Shown here: positions 1 through 7,311 of the stretch, piece after piece
Layout of the letters: each line of letters opens with the position of its first letter
Position numbering within the stretch: the first letter of the stretch is position 1
Program-made: the position numbers and the translations under genes
Notes under the pieces: generated by a model
The model's input: the letters and a program-made list of their open reading frames with translations, nothing else
Told to the model about the DNA's origin: nothing
The model's database searches: none
Source: Desulfobacterales bacterium
Lineage (GTDB): Bacteria > Desulfobacterota > Desulfobacteria > Desulfobacterales > JAFDCJ01
NCBI GenBank assembly: GCA_030066155.1
Contig: JASJCE010000009.1
Span: 1 to 33,212 of the forward strand
DNA length: 33,212 nucleotides
Direction: 5' to 3'

Positions 1-98
1 CCTAACCCGTCAGTGGTCATTACCGTACAATATCTGTTATCGACCAATAACCACAAAAGTTGAATAAATTTTAACCTCGTGATGCGCTCAAATAACGT

Positions 99-126
99 TT
101 GACAATCGATGTTGGTGGTGTAAACT
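99..126 (+). promoter_or_regulatory. candidate sigma-70 promoter of the LpoA-like gene
   Basis: A perfect TTGACA at 99-104 is followed after 16 nt by TAAACT (121-126), which matches TATAAT at four of six positions. Transcription would start near 133, leaving a leader of about 20 nt that carries the ribosome binding site. Seen in sequence; activity is inferred. Confidence 0.45.
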
Positions 127-153
127 AATAAGACTTTACAGAGGTTTAAGCCA

Positions 154-2112
154 ATGAAGTTAAAGCAAATTGTTCCAGTGCTGGGTATTTTCGTTTTGGT
201 CTGGGCCTGTGCAACGAAAACCGGCGTCGCTCCCGATTCGATCCGACCCGGCGAGGGAGCCGAGATTTTCGCAAAGGCCGAAGAATCCTTTCAGACCGGC
301 TTATATGAAGAGGCGCTGGCTTTATACACGGACTACGTTCAGCGCTTTGGTAACGAGGCCATGGCCGATGCCGCGCTGATGAAAATGGGCGCGATTCACT
401 CGGCCGGCGGCCGATACGAACTCGCTCGGTCTGCCTATAACCGGCTGGTAGCCGATTACCCGTCGAGTTCTTTCGTATCCGATGCCCTGGTTGAGGATTT
501 ATTCACCTACTTTAACCAGGGGCGCTATCAGGAGGTGATTCAACGGGCGCCGGCGACCCTCCAGAGACTTGATTCCAACCTGCATATTTTCAAAACGTAT
601 GCGCTTGTCGGGGATTCTCATCTCATGCTGGATGCCCCCATCGATGCTATCGACAATTATGTGCGGGCCCGCGAATATGCCGGCGAAACAGAGCAAAGCG
701 CCATCCTCGACAAACTTCGCCAGGCAATTGCGCGGCTTGATACCGCCGATGTTGCGATACTGGTAAATTATCCCGATGATAGCCTGCCGATGGATTTTCT
801 ACTATATCAGCTGGGCCTGAATTATGCCCTGGAGGAAAAATATGATGATGCGTTGAAAATCCTGAATGAATTCATCATACGGTATCCGGACAATGAAAAC
901 CGAATTCTGGTGGATAGCCTGATTGATGAGATCGAGAAAAACGCTGTTTTCAATCAAAACACAATCGGTGTTCTGCTGCCTCTCAGCGGGCCGTATGAGA
1001 AATTCGGCCAGCGTGCCATGAAGGGGATCGAACTGGCCATGGCACGCTTCAGTGCCCAGGGCAACAACCCCGCCATCAACATCAATGTCAAAGACACGGC
1101 CGCCGACCCAGACGTGACCGTGGCGGCCATGGAAGATTTGTACCAGGATCAGGTCGCGGCCATTCTGGGGCCGATTGTCACATCCGAAGTCGCGGCCCGG
1201 GAAGCCCAGAGAATGGGAATTCCCATCATTACGTTGACTCAGAAAGACAATATTCCCGAAATCGGCGATAAAGTTTTCCGCAACTTTATTACGCCAAAAA
1301 TGCAGGTCCAGGCCATCGCCTCATTTACGGTTGAAACCCAAGGATTGTACCGATTTGCCATTCTGTATCCGGAAGAAAATTACGGCCGGACATTTATGAA
1401 TTTATTTTGGGATGAGCTGATCGAAAGGGGCGGGCAGGTGGTAGGTGTGGAAGCTTACCAACCTCAACAAACGGATTTTACGGATCCTATCAAAAAACTT
1501 GTCGGGCTTTACTATGAGATTCCGGAAGATCTCAAACCTGAAATCGAATTCGCTACGGAAGAAGAGCCCGAATCCACAGATGAGAATGCGCTATCCAGCC
1601 CGTCGGATCGGGAAGCTGAGGAGGAGGAACCGCAACCGATTGTTGATTTTGACGCCATTTTTATTCCCGATGCCCCGGGTCTGGTTGGGTTGATCGTTCC
1701 CCAGCTGGCCTATTTTGACATCAAGGATGTCTACCTGCTCGGTACGAACCTCTGGCATTCCGATACGCTGATCCGAATAGCCGATCAATACGTGCAGGGT
1801 GCAATATTTCCGGATGGATTTTTTGCCGAAAGCAGTTTGCCTGCGGTCAAAGAATTTGTCATGACATTTGAAGATACCTATCAGGAAAAGCCCGATTTTA
1901 TCGAAGCGGTCGTATACGACTCGGCCATGATCCTGTTCCATGCCGTGACCCGTCCCCATATCCAATACCGCACTGAAATTCGAGACGAACTGGCCAACCT
2001 GGAGGATTTCCCCGGAATTACCGGCAGCACCCGTTTTAACGAAAGTGGCGAGGTGCAAAAAAATCTTCATCTTCTCAGAATCAAAGGCAAACGGTTTGTG
2101 GAGCTGAAGTAA
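154..2112 (+). CDS. LpoA-like lipoprotein: TPR region plus periplasmic-binding-protein domain (penicillin-binding protein activator family)
   Basis: The protein has 652 residues. Residues 1-19 form a lipoprotein signal peptide: a Lys-containing start, a hydrophobic core, then V-W-A-C with Cys19 as the lipidation site. Residues ~35-260 hold several helical TPR-like pairs of the Tol-Pal/YfiO type (for example EEALALYTDYVQRFG). From residue ~269 (IGVLLPLSGPYEKFG) to the end is a type-1 periplasmic binding fold of the Peripla_BP_6/LpoA kind. This architecture is known in LpoA, an outer-membrane lipoprotein that activates the peptidoglycan synthase PBP1A. An orphan branched-chain amino acid receptor is the alternative, but no permease or ATPase genes are nearby. 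A very acidic, Ser/Pro-rich insertion occupies residues ~469-501. AGAGG lies 9-10 nt before the ATG. The next gene is convergent. Confidence 0.8.
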   Translation: MKLKQIVPVLGIFVLVWACATKTGVAPDSIRPGEGAEIFAKAEESFQTGLYEEALALYTDYVQRFGNEAMADAALMKMGAIHSAGGRYELARSAYNRLVADYPSSSFVSDALVEDLFTYFNQGRYQEVIQRAPATLQRLDSNLHIFKTYALVGDSHLMLDAPIDAIDNYVRAREYAGETEQSAILDKLRQAIARLDTADVAILVNYPDDSLPMDFLLYQLGLNYALEEKYDDALKILNEFIIRYPDNENRILVDSLIDEIEKNAVFNQNTIGVLLPLSGPYEKFGQRAMKGIELAMARFSAQGNNPAININVKDTAADPDVTVAAMEDLYQDQVAAILGPIVTSEVAAREAQRMGIPIITLTQKDNIPEIGDKVFRNFITPKMQVQAIASFTVETQGLYRFAILYPEENYGRTFMNLFWDELIERGGQVVGVEAYQPQQTDFTDPIKKLVGLYYEIPEDLKPEIEFATEEEPESTDENALSSPSDREAEEEEPQPIVDFDAIFIPDAPGLVGLIVPQLAYFDIKDVYLLGTNLWHSDTLIRIADQYVQGAIFPDGFFAESSLPAVKEFVMTFEDTYQEKPDFIEAVVYDSAMILFHAVTRPHIQYRTEIRDELANLEDFPGITGSTRFNESGEVQKNLHLLRIKGKRFVELK

Positions 2113-2120
2113 GCGGCGAA

Positions 2121-2213
2121 TGATTATTGAATATTGAAAATTGAATAATTGTGGATGTCGCTCTCCGAGGCGTAGGCGCTACAATCCCTACGAGCCGGAG
2201 GCTGCGCTCCGTC
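2121..2213. repeat. composite repeat, copy 1: four-unit heptad array plus 57-bp hairpin module
   Basis: Heptads TGATTAT, TGAATAT, TGAAAAT and TGAATAA (2121-2148) are followed by 8 nt and a 57-bp module (2157-2213). The module can fold through CTCC/GGAG, GG/CC and CGTAG/CTACG. A second copy with the same heptads, the same 8-nt gap and a module identical at 53 of 57 positions by hand count lies at 5577-5669. Both copies sit between convergent genes, here 8 nt after the lipoprotein stop and before the end of the phosphofructokinase gene. Confidence 0.85.
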
Positions 2214-2336
2214 CCTTTATAAATTGTACACGGCATGCCTTTAGCTGTGCTTTTTTCGCCCGGACTTATAAAATCGATAGAATACCTTAATTCGACATTC
2301 AACAATCGTCCTTCTTCATTTATTTCCTGGCATTCT

Positions 2337-3659
2337 TTAATTTTCATTCTTCAGCGAGCCCTGACCGGTAGCTTCCAGGGCGCTGCGCCACAGACTGCCG
2401 TTGGGGGTGACATTTTTTCGTTTACCGGCGATCAACTGCAGCGGCACGTGTACGAACTGGTTGTTCCAGTGGCCGACCAGCATGTCGGTTTTGCCGGCCA
2501 TGCCGGCGTGGACGGCGTTGCGCCCTAAAAAATTGCAGAACACGCGATCGTTCGCGTTGGCCGGAAGACTTCTGATCATATAGCTGGGGTCTATATACTT
2601 GATTGAAATCTCAATGCCTTTGGCGGCAAAGTAGGCGCCGATGGCCTCTTTCAGGTAAACCCCGATATCTTTCAGCTTAATGTTACCGGATTCATCGTGT
2701 TCGGCATGCGTGTGTTCAAAGAATTTCTGGCCTGCACCTTCCGCCACAACGATGACGGCATGCTTTCTCTCCACCAGGCGCTTTTCGAGTGATTCGAGTA
2801 ATCCGTTCGGCCCGTCAAGGTCGAAATCAACTTCCGGAATCAGCACAAAATTGACATCCTGCTGGGCCAGAACGGCCGTGGCGGCGATGAAGCCGGCGTG
2901 CCGGCCCATCAGCTTGATCAGGCCGATGCCGTTGGGGTAGCCCTCCGCTTCGTTATTGGCACTGATAATGGCCTGTGTGGCAACCTCCACCGCCGTGTCG
3001 AAGCCAAACGATCGAGAAACCATAAAAATGTCATTGTCAATGGTTTTGGGAACGCCGATCACTCCGATTTTCAGGCCCCGCTCCAGGATCGCCCCTGCCA
3101 GACGGCCGGCGGCGGTCAATGTGCCATCACCGCCAATCATAAAAACCAGGCCGATGTTCATTCTTTCCAGGCTGTCGATGATTTCATCAATTTCCTGGGG
3201 ACCCCGGCTGGATCCCAGGACCGTGCCGCCCCGGTCGTGAATATTGACAACCGAGGCGGGGGTCAGGTCCATCAATTCGTGTCCGTAATCGGCAATAAAT
3301 CCCTGAAGTCCGTATCGGATTCCAAAAATATTGCGGACACCGTATCCATAGTGCAATTGCAGGACGATCGAACGGATGATATCATTCAGGCCCGGACACA
3401 ATCCGCCGCATGACACCAGGGCGCATTTCAATTTGCTCGGATCGAAGAATATTTGACGCCTCGGCCCAGCCATTTCAAAACACGGCAGGGGCTGGCCGTC
3501 GTCCACCATCCTGGCAATTCGATGGTCATCGATTTCGATGATGATGCGATGGTCGTCAGAAACAAAACTGATACCGTTACTGCCGTCCGCTCTCTTTTGG
3601 ACGGGTGTGGGGATTTTGGCGATGCCCAGGGTCGGTATGTCGGTGATGATCGATTCCAT
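2337..3659 (-). CDS. pfkA: ATP-dependent 6-phosphofructokinase, long TP0108-like type
   Basis: Phosphorylates fructose 6-phosphate to the 1,6-bisphosphate in glycolysis; cytoplasmic. The 440-residue protein carries the PFK signature: a GGLCPG nucleotide loop at 85-90, GGDGT at 176-180, and PKTIDND at 204-210 with Asp208 as the presumed catalytic base. Gly179, at the position of E. coli Gly104, predicts ATP as donor, because PPi enzymes have Asp there. Lys205, where E. coli has Gly124, is typical of PPi enzymes but also occurs in the long ATP-dependent group typified by Treponema TP0108. About 70 extra N-terminal residues precede the core, as in that group. AGAGGA lies 10 nt before the ATG. 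The gene is downstream of kdsD on the same strand after 206 nt. A TATAAT on the minus strand at 3794-3799 lacks a clear -35 box. Confidence 0.9.
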   Translation of the reverse strand: MESIITDIPTLGIAKIPTPVQKRADGSNGISFVSDDHRIIIEIDDHRIARMVDDGQPLPCFEMAGPRRQIFFDPSKLKCALVSCGGLCPGLNDIIRSIVLQLHYGYGVRNIFGIRYGLQGFIADYGHELMDLTPASVVNIHDRGGTVLGSSRGPQEIDEIIDSLERMNIGLVFMIGGDGTLTAAGRLAGAILERGLKIGVIGVPKTIDNDIFMVSRSFGFDTAVEVATQAIISANNEAEGYPNGIGLIKLMGRHAGFIAATAVLAQQDVNFVLIPEVDFDLDGPNGLLESLEKRLVERKHAVIVVAEGAGQKFFEHTHAEHDESGNIKLKDIGVYLKEAIGAYFAAKGIEISIKYIDPSYMIRSLPANANDRVFCNFLGRNAVHAGMAGKTDMLVGHWNNQFVHVPLQLIAGKRKNVTPNGSLWRSALEATGQGSLKNEN

Positions 3660-3865
3660 ATGTAGACTGTCCTCTCAGGTTCCTATGTAAGGGTTTGGCG
3701 CCCGGAAGGAAACCACTGCCGCTGCATTTGCGACTTCCAGGGGCCGATTCAAGATTCAAAGTATTGTATTACAAGTCCTGTCTCTTGAATTTGATTATAT
3801 GTTCTAGTGAATTTATTAAGGGAGAATATTGACTTTTGCGTCTTTTGCGCCTTTTGGCGGCTATG

Positions 3866-4876
3866 TCAAGATTGTAAATTGAATTTAAATTCGCCTTTGC
3901 CCAGAATATCGTGCAGGTGCACAATGCCCTTCACGTTCATAGTAGAATCGACGATTGGCAGCACCGTTATCTGGTGCTGCTCCATCAGGTTGAGGGCTTC
4001 ATAGGTCGGCGCATCTTCCGGCAGGGTTCGCGGATTAGGCGTCATCACCGCATTGACCGTCAGGTCAGCGGTGTTGCCGCCAGAGACCACCATGCGACGA
4101 ATGTCACCATCGGTGATGATGCCTTGGAGTTTGCTGTCCTGGTCAACGACAAGGGTGGCACCCAGCCTGCCGCGATTGATCACGACAACTGCTTCCGTCA
4201 TTGGTGTGCCTTCGACGACGATGGGAACGGCGTCATTCGCTATCATAAAATCTTTGATCCGGGCGGCGAGGCGCTGGCCAAGGGTTCCCCCGGGATGAAA
4301 CATTCTAAAGTCGCTTGATTTAAATTGCTTCCGTTCCAGCAAAACGACTGCCAGGGCATCGCCCATGGCCAGCATTGCGGTCGTGCTGGCTGTCGGTGCC
4401 AGGCCCAGCGGACAGGCCTCACTCTCGACTCCCACGTCGATCACGATGTCGCTGAGTCGGGTCAGATTAGAATTTTTAACACCGGTAAATGCAATAACCT
4501 TGCAGCCAATGCGGCGAATACTGGGCAGCAGGATATTCAATTCATCGGTTTCGCCACTTTTGGACAGGGCGATAAAGATATCCCCGGCGGAGACCTGGCC
4601 CAGATCACCGTGCATGGCCTCAACCGGGTGCAGGAACAGTGACCGGGTGCCCGTGCTGTTGAGGGTTGCCACGATCTTGCGCCCGATTATACCGGATTTT
4701 CCGATGCCACTGATGATAACGCGGGAGCTGGATGCACAAATAATGTCGACCATTTCCACAAAATTATGGTCAACCCGCTCGAGCAGGTTCATAATCCCGT
4801 CGGCTTCGATTTTGAGCACCTCAATGGCTTTTTGGATAATCGGATCCTGTTCGGTCAGGGGCTTTTTAATTTGCAT
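3866..4876 (-). CDS. kdsD: arabinose-5-phosphate isomerase (KpsF/GutQ family)
   Basis: Interconverts ribulose 5-phosphate and arabinose 5-phosphate, the first step toward the KDO sugar of lipopolysaccharide; cytoplasmic. An N-terminal SIS sugar-isomerase domain (SGIGKSGIIGRKI, then LSKSGETDE) is followed by FHPGGTLGQRL and two C-terminal CBS domains (TDGDIRR; LHDILG at the end), the standard KpsF/GutQ/KdsD order. The chosen ATG at 4876 gives 336 residues, close to the usual ~325. The frame stays open to a TTG at 4933, but that adds only a Pro-rich low-complexity stretch and lacks a Shine-Dalgarno sequence. The SD before 4876 is also weak, so the start is uncertain. No other KDO gene is in the window. 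Confidence 0.9.
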   Translation of the reverse strand: MQIKKPLTEQDPIIQKAIEVLKIEADGIMNLLERVDHNFVEMVDIICASSSRVIISGIGKSGIIGRKIVATLNSTGTRSLFLHPVEAMHGDLGQVSAGDIFIALSKSGETDELNILLPSIRRIGCKVIAFTGVKNSNLTRLSDIVIDVGVESEACPLGLAPTASTTAMLAMGDALAVVLLERKQFKSSDFRMFHPGGTLGQRLAARIKDFMIANDAVPIVVEGTPMTEAVVVINRGRLGATLVVDQDSKLQGIITDGDIRRMVVSGGNTADLTVNAVMTPNPRTLPEDAPTYEALNLMEQHQITVLPIVDSTMNVKGIVHLHDILGKGEFKFNLQS

Positions 4877-4992
4877 GCGTTGGCTCACTTCGAGGTCCGT
4901 TGCCGGTGGTGACGGCGGCGGCCGATTTTTCAATCGCTAAACCGGCTGTTAAAAAAATATTCCGTTTGATCCGGCCGTCGACTGGAGGCACC

Positions 4993-5067
4993 ATGGATCA
5001 ATCAGATTCGTTCCATAAACTGATGAAAAGGCGCTTTAACTTAATTATTGTCATTGATTGTCGCTAA
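4993..5067 (+). CDS. possible 24-residue small protein or leader peptide
   Basis: A 24-codon frame (MDQSDSFHKL..., ending IIVIDCR) begins 4 nt after a clean GGAGG (4984-4988) and ends in TAA at 5065. It lies in the gap between kdsD and the PxxKW gene, upstream of the PxxKW promoter. The peptide is cationic in the middle and hydrophobic near the end. I do not recognise it and see no clear promoter for it. A good SD before an ATG can arise by chance in a gap this size. Confidence 0.2.
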   Translation: MDQSDSFHKLMKRRFNLIIVIDCR

Positions 5068-5122
5068 AATATCAAGATCAATTTAGGGTTGAGAAAAATA
5101 GATAATTATTGTAAAATTTTCA

Positions 5123-5151
5123 TTGACATTTAAAGTCGGTACGATTATATT
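5123..5151 (+). promoter_or_regulatory. strong sigma-70-type promoter for the PxxKW gene
   Basis: TTGACA (5123-5128), a 17-nt spacer, then TATATT (5146-5151), five of six matches at the -10. Transcription should start near 5158, about 80 nt before the PxxKW ATG. The leader includes the terminator-like hairpin at 5176-5208. Confidence 0.7.
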
Positions 5152-5175
5152 CAGCCGATTTTGAATTTCGGTGTT

Positions 5176-5208
5176 GGCCGGGTCCGTTCTCATCCCGGCC
5201 TTTTTTTT
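5176..5208 (+). terminator. intrinsic-terminator hairpin inside the PxxKW leader (attenuator or short RNA end)
   Basis: A perfect 7-bp GC stem, GGCCGGG (5176-5182) with CCCGGCC (5194-5200), has an 11-nt loop and is followed at once by eight T residues (5201-5208). It lies between the promoter at 5123-5151 and the PxxKW ATG at 5240. No plus-strand gene upstream needs it. It should cut transcripts at about 50 nt unless transcription reads through. Confidence 0.75.
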
Positions 5209-5239
5209 ACTAAATACTTCGATTAAGGGGGTGATTCCA

Positions 5240-5518
5240 ATGAATTGTACAACCATTAAAGAAGGTATGGAGTGCCCGTTCATGTCTGCCAATGGGTGTT
5301 CATACAACGGCGGGATTTGCCATCAGGTCGTCGAGCAGTGCCAGGGTTGCAACCGTGGCGCCGAGTACACATCCGGCTGGTATTGCACCGCATGCCCCGA
5401 GCCGGCGATGAAGTGGAAGAACGGCAACTGTAATCTGGCATCCCATGTCAGCTCTGCCGCCGCCACTAACAAGGCCAAGATCAATCCGCTCAAAGCTTCC
5501 AAAAGAGCTCGCAGATAA
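5240..5518 (+). CDS. PxxKW family cysteine-rich small protein
   Basis: The 92-residue soluble protein has no signal peptide or membrane segment. It has about ten cysteines in spaced pairs (MECPF, NGCSYNGGIC, EQCQGCNRG, WYCTACPEPAMKW, NGNC), and the stretch PAMKW gives the family its name. I know the family from Desulfobacterales-type bacteria; its function is unknown, and the cysteines suggest metal or Fe-S binding. The start at 5240 is preferred because AAGGGGGT lies just upstream. The frame is open upstream, but through the leader hairpin and its U-tract. The C-terminal ~25 residues are Lys/Ala-rich. It is a single-gene unit with its own promoter and terminator. Confidence 0.85.
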   Translation: MNCTTIKEGMECPFMSANGCSYNGGICHQVVEQCQGCNRGAEYTSGWYCTACPEPAMKWKNGNCNLASHVSSAAATNKAKINPLKASKRARR

Positions 5519-5541
5519 CTCTGCTTGCGATCAAACGGTAA

Positions 5542-5572
5542 ACCCCGCTCGGCTTCAGAGCGGGGTGCTTTT
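5542..5572 (+). terminator. intrinsic terminator after the PxxKW gene
   Basis: ACCCCGCTC (5542-5550) pairs perfectly over 9 bp with GAGCGGGGT (5558-5566) across a 7-nt loop, followed by GCTTTT. It lies 23 nt after the stop codon. The heptad repeat begins 5 nt later. Confidence 0.85.
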
Positions 5573-5576
5573 CAAA

Positions 5577-5669
5577 TGACTATTGATTATTGAATATTGA
5601 ATAATTAAGGTAGTCGCTCTCCGAGGCGTAGGCGCTAAAATCTCTACGAGCCGGAGGCTTCACTCCGTC
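5577..5669. repeat. composite repeat, copy 2: four-unit heptad array plus 57-bp hairpin module
   Basis: Heptads TGACTAT, TGATTAT, TGAATAT and TGAATAA (5577-5604), an 8-nt gap, then the 57-bp module (5613-5669) with the same foldable arms as the copy at 2121-2213. The four module differences are single-base changes. It lies between the convergent PxxKW and aminotransferase genes. The rest of the gap, to 5752, is AT-rich with no other recognisable feature. Confidence 0.85.
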
Positions 5670-5752
5670 AATTAAATTTTCTGATATAGTAAAATATTAA
5701 AATCGATTCGCCGCAGGCGTGCCGAAAATAGTCAATTGTCAATAGACATTAT

Positions 5753-7033
5753 TCAATTCCCCAGCAGTTTGTCAATGGCGGCCAATTGAATACAGATGCC
5801 TAACAGTTGAACGGCCGGGCGAATATCCCCCAACGGTGGAAATGACGGAGCGATGCGGATATTACGATCCAGCGGATCCCGCATATAGGGATACGTGGAA
5901 CCGGCCGGCGTTAATTTAACGCCAGCCTCCGCTGCTAGTTGAACCACTTTGGCGGCGCACCCTTCCATGGTATCGAGACTGACGAAATATCCGCCCCGGG
6001 GACGACTCCATTCGGCGATATTCTTGCCGGACAACTCTCTTTCCAACTCCTCCTGAACGGCTTCAAATTTGGGCCTTAATATCTCCGCATGCTTTTTCAT
6101 ATGGGTTTCGATGCCGGCCATATTTTGGAAGAAGGCAACATGCCGCAGCTGGTTTAACTTGTCCGGACCAATCGTTTGAAAAGAAATCTGCTTTTTAGCC
6201 AGGTTCATATTTTGGGTGCTGCCGGCCATCATTGCCAACCCACTGCCGGCAAAGGCAATCTTGGATGTTGAGCCGAAGATCAGCACACGGTTGGGGTTGC
6301 CGGACTCCTTGCAGGCGGAGAGGATATTCAGCAGCCGGGGCGGATTATGATCAAGATGGTGAACTGTGTAAGCATTGTCCCAGAATATGCGGAAATCCCT
6401 CGCCGCGGTTTGCATGGATGCCAGGCGTTGAACGACCTCATCGGAATAAACGGCACCGGTCGGGTTGCTGTATTTCGGTACACACCATATCCCCTTTATG
6501 TTGTCATCCTCAGCCACAAATTTTTCTACGGCCGCCATATTCGGCCCATCTGCAGTCATATCTACCGCAATCATTTCAAGGCCCAGATAGTCACAGATAA
6601 AAAAGTGCCGGTCATAACCTGGGCTGGGGCAAAGAAATTTGATGCCGGGCTGCTTTCCCCAGGGCAGGCTGTCTTCATCGACGCCTTTGATCATCGCCCG
6701 CATGAATGCGTCATGCATCAGATTAAGGCTGGAGTTCCCGCCGATAATAAGCTCTTCCGGCTGCACCTCCAGGTATTCGGCAAACAGCGTTTTGGCCTCG
6801 GGGATGCCGTCCAATCCCCCGTAATTGCGGCAGTCGGTACCGGCGGCGGTCAGATAATTGTTGCGGTCAATGCAATCCAGCATATCCAGGGCCAGGTCCA
6901 GCTGGTCGGGACACGGCTTGCCGCGGGTAATGTCGAGATCGAGACCGCGGGATTGATATTCGCGATACCGGTTCTGAAGTTCTTCTTTGAGTTGCATCAA
7001 TTCCTGGTTGTTTAAAGTGGTAAAATCGGTCAT
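5753..7033 (-). CDS. PLP-dependent aminotransferase, AspT-like (aspartate aminotransferase of the MocR-like group)
   Basis: Transfers an amino group between an amino acid, probably aspartate, and a 2-oxo acid using pyridoxal phosphate; cytoplasmic. The 426-residue protein shows the fold type I landmarks: NYGGLDGIPEAK near 70-81 (substrate/cofactor loop), SNPTG at 189-193, DNAYTVHHL from 219 (the Asp that pairs with the PLP ring nitrogen), and GSTSK with Lys258 as the Schiff-base lysine. SRPRGGYF followed by RIAPSFPP marks the carboxylate-binding C-terminal part. N-terminus, length and overall pattern fit the subgroup that includes Corynebacterium AspT; the exact substrate cannot be read from sequence. 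AAGGAGA lies about 12 nt before the ATG. It is transcribed away from the CLC gene. Confidence 0.85.
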   Translation of the reverse strand: MTDFTTLNNQELMQLKEELQNRYREYQSRGLDLDITRGKPCPDQLDLALDMLDCIDRNNYLTAAGTDCRNYGGLDGIPEAKTLFAEYLEVQPEELIIGGNSSLNLMHDAFMRAMIKGVDEDSLPWGKQPGIKFLCPSPGYDRHFFICDYLGLEMIAVDMTADGPNMAAVEKFVAEDDNIKGIWCVPKYSNPTGAVYSDEVVQRLASMQTAARDFRIFWDNAYTVHHLDHNPPRLLNILSACKESGNPNRVLIFGSTSKIAFAGSGLAMMAGSTQNMNLAKKQISFQTIGPDKLNQLRHVAFFQNMAGIETHMKKHAEILRPKFEAVQEELERELSGKNIAEWSRPRGGYFVSLDTMEGCAAKVVQLAAEAGVKLTPAGSTYPYMRDPLDRNIRIAPSFPPLGDIRPAVQLLGICIQLAAIDKLLGN

Positions 7034-7311
7034 TTTAATGCGTTTTCTCCTTATTTGATCTCATATGGCTCGCGGTAAAACGTCATTTAATTTGAGGTTA
7101 TACTCAACTCCAGTCGCCGAACGCATGTATATCATCGACCCCATTTGCCATCAAGATCTAAATGCCAAATGCCTCTTGCAAATTGCGGCTTAAACGTTTA
7201 GATAAGGCTCCAACTTTGTTCATACTTCAATTTTCATTTTTTTCAATACACAGATTAAAGGATTTCTGTGCCGATACTGAGAAACAGATCCTCGGGGCCG
7301 GAACTCAAGCG

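Noticed and set aside
2898-3413. 171-codon plus-strand frame opposite the phosphofructokinase gene
   Set aside because: Antisense to a gene with complete family motifs; the His/Asn/Gln-rich composition is typical of shadow frames.
7162-7311. 50-residue N-terminal extension of the CLC protein
   Set aside because: No SD at 7162, no conserved features, and CLC proteins of this type normally start close to the first helix.
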